Of a stretch of 64,000 bases of DNA, positions 62,467-64,000 are shown in pieces. Source of the DNA: Thermodesulfobacteriota bacterium (GTDB taxonomy: Bacteria; Desulfobacterota_D; UBA1144; Nemesobacterales; UBA2774); the NCBI GenBank assembly GCA_040754335.1, contig JBFMCV010000003.1, positions 483,356-547,355 on the forward strand, read 5' to 3'. Each line of letters starts with the position of its first letter. The first letter of the stretch is position 1. Position numbers and translations under genes: made by a program. The notes beneath the pieces were generated by a model. The model was not told the origin of the DNA. It searched no databases and saw nothing but the letters and a program-made list of their open reading frames with translations.

Positions 62467-63633
62467 TCAGAACTTTGCCTCTTTGAGCCTCTCAACCGCC
62501 TGAACAATTCTTTCGGTATTGAACGTCGTAGAAACACGCGCATAGCCCTCGCCGTACTTTCCGAACCCCGTTCCCGGGGTTACGACGATCCCGGTCTCGG
62601 TCAGGAGCCTTGCCGAGAATTCCTTGGACGACAACCCCCGGGGGACTTCGAACCATACGTAGAAAGTGGCCATGGGCTTATTGTAGCCGAGACCAGCCTC
62701 GTCGAGACCCCTGCAAAAAATATCTCTCCTCTCCTGGAATATTCTGATTCTATCCTCGAGGCCGATCCGGTAATTCTTCAAGGCTTCTATGCCGGCGATC
62801 TGAACGGCCTGAAAAGCGCCCGAATCTATGTTCGTCTTGATCTTCCCGAGCCCCCCGATCGCCTTCCTGTTTCCAACTGCAAAACCGATCCTCCATCCGG
62901 TCATGTTGAACGTCTTGGACAGGGAATGGAATTCGATCCCGACCTCCTTTGCGCCGTCGAACTGGAGGAAGCTGGACGGTTTATAACCCTCGTAAGCCAT
63001 TTCAGTATAGGCGGCGTCGTGACATATAAGAATATTATATTTGACGGCAAAATCCACAAGTTCCTTGTAAAAGTCCCCGCCCGCAACCGCAGCCGTGGGG
63101 TTGTTCGGATAGTTCACGAACATCATCCTGGCTTTCCGTGCAATATCTTCCGGAATAGAGCCGAGATCGGGGAGAAATCCGTTCTCCTTAAGGAGCGGGA
63201 CCGCATATGGGACCCCTCCGGCGAAGCTTATCGAAGTCGGATAAACAGGGTATCCCGGGTCCGTATATAAACCTATGTCTCCCGGGTCGAGAAAGGCAAG
63301 AGGGGTATGCGCTATGCCTTCCTTCGAGCCGATAAGCGCCACGACCTCGGTCCCGGGGTCGAGCTCCACACCGAACCGCTCCATATACCAATCCGCGACC
63401 GCTGTCCTGAACGAGAGAAGTCCTTCATACGATGGGTACCTGTGGTTTTGCGGGTCCTCGGCCGCTCTCTTAAGCGCCTCGACTATGTGCCGCGGGGTAG
63501 GTATATCCGGATCGCCGACGCTCAAATCTATGATGTCCACACCCTTGGACCTCATTTCGCTCTTCTTTGCATCGATTTCCGCGAACAGGTAAGGCGGAAG
63601 GTCAGCTATTCTCTTCGCCCACTTCAAATCCAT
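62467..63633 (-). CDS. dapL: LL-diaminopimelate aminotransferase
   Basis: A 388-residue class I/II PLP aminotransferase of the DapL type, which makes LL-diaminopimelate directly from tetrahydrodipicolinate in lysine and cell-wall synthesis. The start RIADLPPYLFAEIDAKK, the motif SVGDPDIPTP, and the PLP-lysine block HSLSKTFNMTGWRIG (K240) are diagnostic of the group. AAAGGAG precedes the ATG. The aminotransferase route implies that the succinylase or acetylase branch may be absent. It precedes the processive GT2 gene. Confidence 0.92.
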   Translation of the reverse strand: MDLKWAKRIADLPPYLFAEIDAKKSEMRSKGVDIIDLSVGDPDIPTPRHIVEALKRAAEDPQNHRYPSYEGLLSFRTAVADWYMERFGVELDPGTEVVALIGSKEGIAHTPLAFLDPGDIGLYTDPGYPVYPTSISFAGGVPYAVPLLKENGFLPDLGSIPEDIARKARMMFVNYPNNPTAAVAGGDFYKELVDFAVKYNILICHDAAYTEMAYEGYKPSSFLQFDGAKEVGIEFHSLSKTFNMTGWRIGFAVGNRKAIGGLGKIKTNIDSGAFQAVQIAGIEALKNYRIGLEDRIRIFQERRDIFCRGLDEAGLGYNKPMATFYVWFEVPRGLSSKEFSARLLTETGIVVTPGTGFGKYGEGYARVSTTFNTERIVQAVERLKEAKF

Positions 63634-63784
63634 TTAAAATTCTCCTTTGTTTCTCCCCTCTTGGGATTTTCTATCATAACCAACCCTGCGTGTTAGAGCA
63701 AGATGGAATGAGCCCTGCTGCCGTGCAGAAGGCCGCTGTCACAGGCCCGTGAAATCCCAGGAGCCTCCGCGCCCGGGCGGGGGA

Positions 63785-64000
63785 TCAGGCTTTATACGCC
63801 AGGCTTATCCTTTCGTAGGCGATCCCGGCAAGCTCCTTTCTCGGATGACCGGGACTTATCGCCTCGAGCTCCTCGAGCTCGACGCTTATCGACCTCAAGC
63901 CGAGGAGCCTGAAAAAATGCTCGAAAAACGTTATTTCGCCGTGATAATAAACGAGAGGCCCGCTCGCGGCGTCCACCTCTTTCCCGTCTATCTTTCTGTA
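63785..64000 (-). CDS. C-terminal fragment of a second PlsC-type acyltransferase (cut by window end)
   Basis: The last 71 residues of a minus-strand gene that continues beyond the window. They align with the C-terminus of the product at 15997: YRKIDGKEV against YSRIDGEEL, LVYYHGEITFFEHF against LVYYYGDMKFFDHF, and RKELAGIAYE against RKELASSVYG. It is therefore a paralogue of the olsA-like protein, with acyltransferase catalytic motifs expected upstream. dapL follows on the same strand after a 151-base gap. Confidence 0.75.
   Translation of the reverse strand, partial: YRKIDGKEVDAASGPLVYYHGEITFFEHFFRLLGLRSISVELEELEAISPGHPRKELAGIAYERISLAYKA

Overview
The window reads as chromosomal DNA of a free-living, Gram-negative, oxygen-exposed bacterium with roughly 50-55% G+C. 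It is densely packed with genes on both strands, and Shine-Dalgarno sites precede most starts. The gene set includes an LL-diaminopimelate aminotransferase, a ferrooxidans-type glutamate-cysteine ligase, a class I (DhnA-type) fructose-bisphosphate aldolase, a heptosyltransferase-like GT9, OxyR/KatG, and pheT followed by IHF. This mix fits the deltaproteobacteria-related lineages (Desulfobacterota in the broad sense, or Dadabacteria-like), but no rRNA or other decisive marker is present, so the placement is inference. I saw no tRNA, rRNA, CRISPR array, transposase or prophage gene.

Layout. 0-5.2 kb: msrB, a DHA2 drug exporter, and two related MarR regulators flanking a QueG-like Fe-S/SCP2 fusion protein; the second MarR gene and the fusion gene share an operator. 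5.3-9.9 kb: coaBC, a CheY-like receiver, HU, two unknown membrane proteins (one a 48-residue protein) and an ArsA-type ATPase. 10.0-16.7 kb: a membrane-lipid island (see below). 16.8-23.7 kb: a long minus-strand run with an RNA m5U methyltransferase, queA, argG, pgeF, rluD and two unknown proteins. 23.9-30.5 kb: three linked hydrolases, a SAM hydrolase, a metallo-beta-lactamase (MBL) protein and a nitroreductase. 30.5-37.7 kb: GT9, the fba-pgk-gap group, argC and a cysteine desulfurase. 37.7-46 kb: oxyR/katG, then pheT-ihfA-DUF502-tilS. 46-55 kb: a ROK kinase, acyl-CoA dehydrogenase plus thiolase, redox proteins, argH and a ClC antiporter. 55-64 kb: gshA, an RDD protein, a Dsb-like thiol protein, purB, an MBL protein, a processive GT2, dapL and the end of a second PlsC-type acyltransferase.

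The most interesting region is 10.0-16.7 kb. It holds GT2, PAP2 phosphatase and GT4 genes, an unknown 197-residue protein, a MurG-like glycosyltransferase, and an olsB-olsA-like pair for ornithine lipid. Five separate promoters there each carry three or four 7-bp units of the type YTTAAYN, spaced exactly 11 bp apart. In every case the last unit lies 9 bp before the -10 position; the -10 hexamer is good in four and weak in the olsB one. This is the architecture of a PhoB/SphR-type Pho box. The simplest reading is a phosphate-starvation regulon that replaces phospholipids with glycolipids and ornithine lipids, with an unknown protein and a possible small RNA as new members. No phoB/phoR is in the window.

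A second clear regulatory unit is the OxyR-katG divergent region. A near-consensus OxyR site directly abuts a -35/-10 pair, and the LysR protein has the OxyR redox cysteines at positions 199 and 208.
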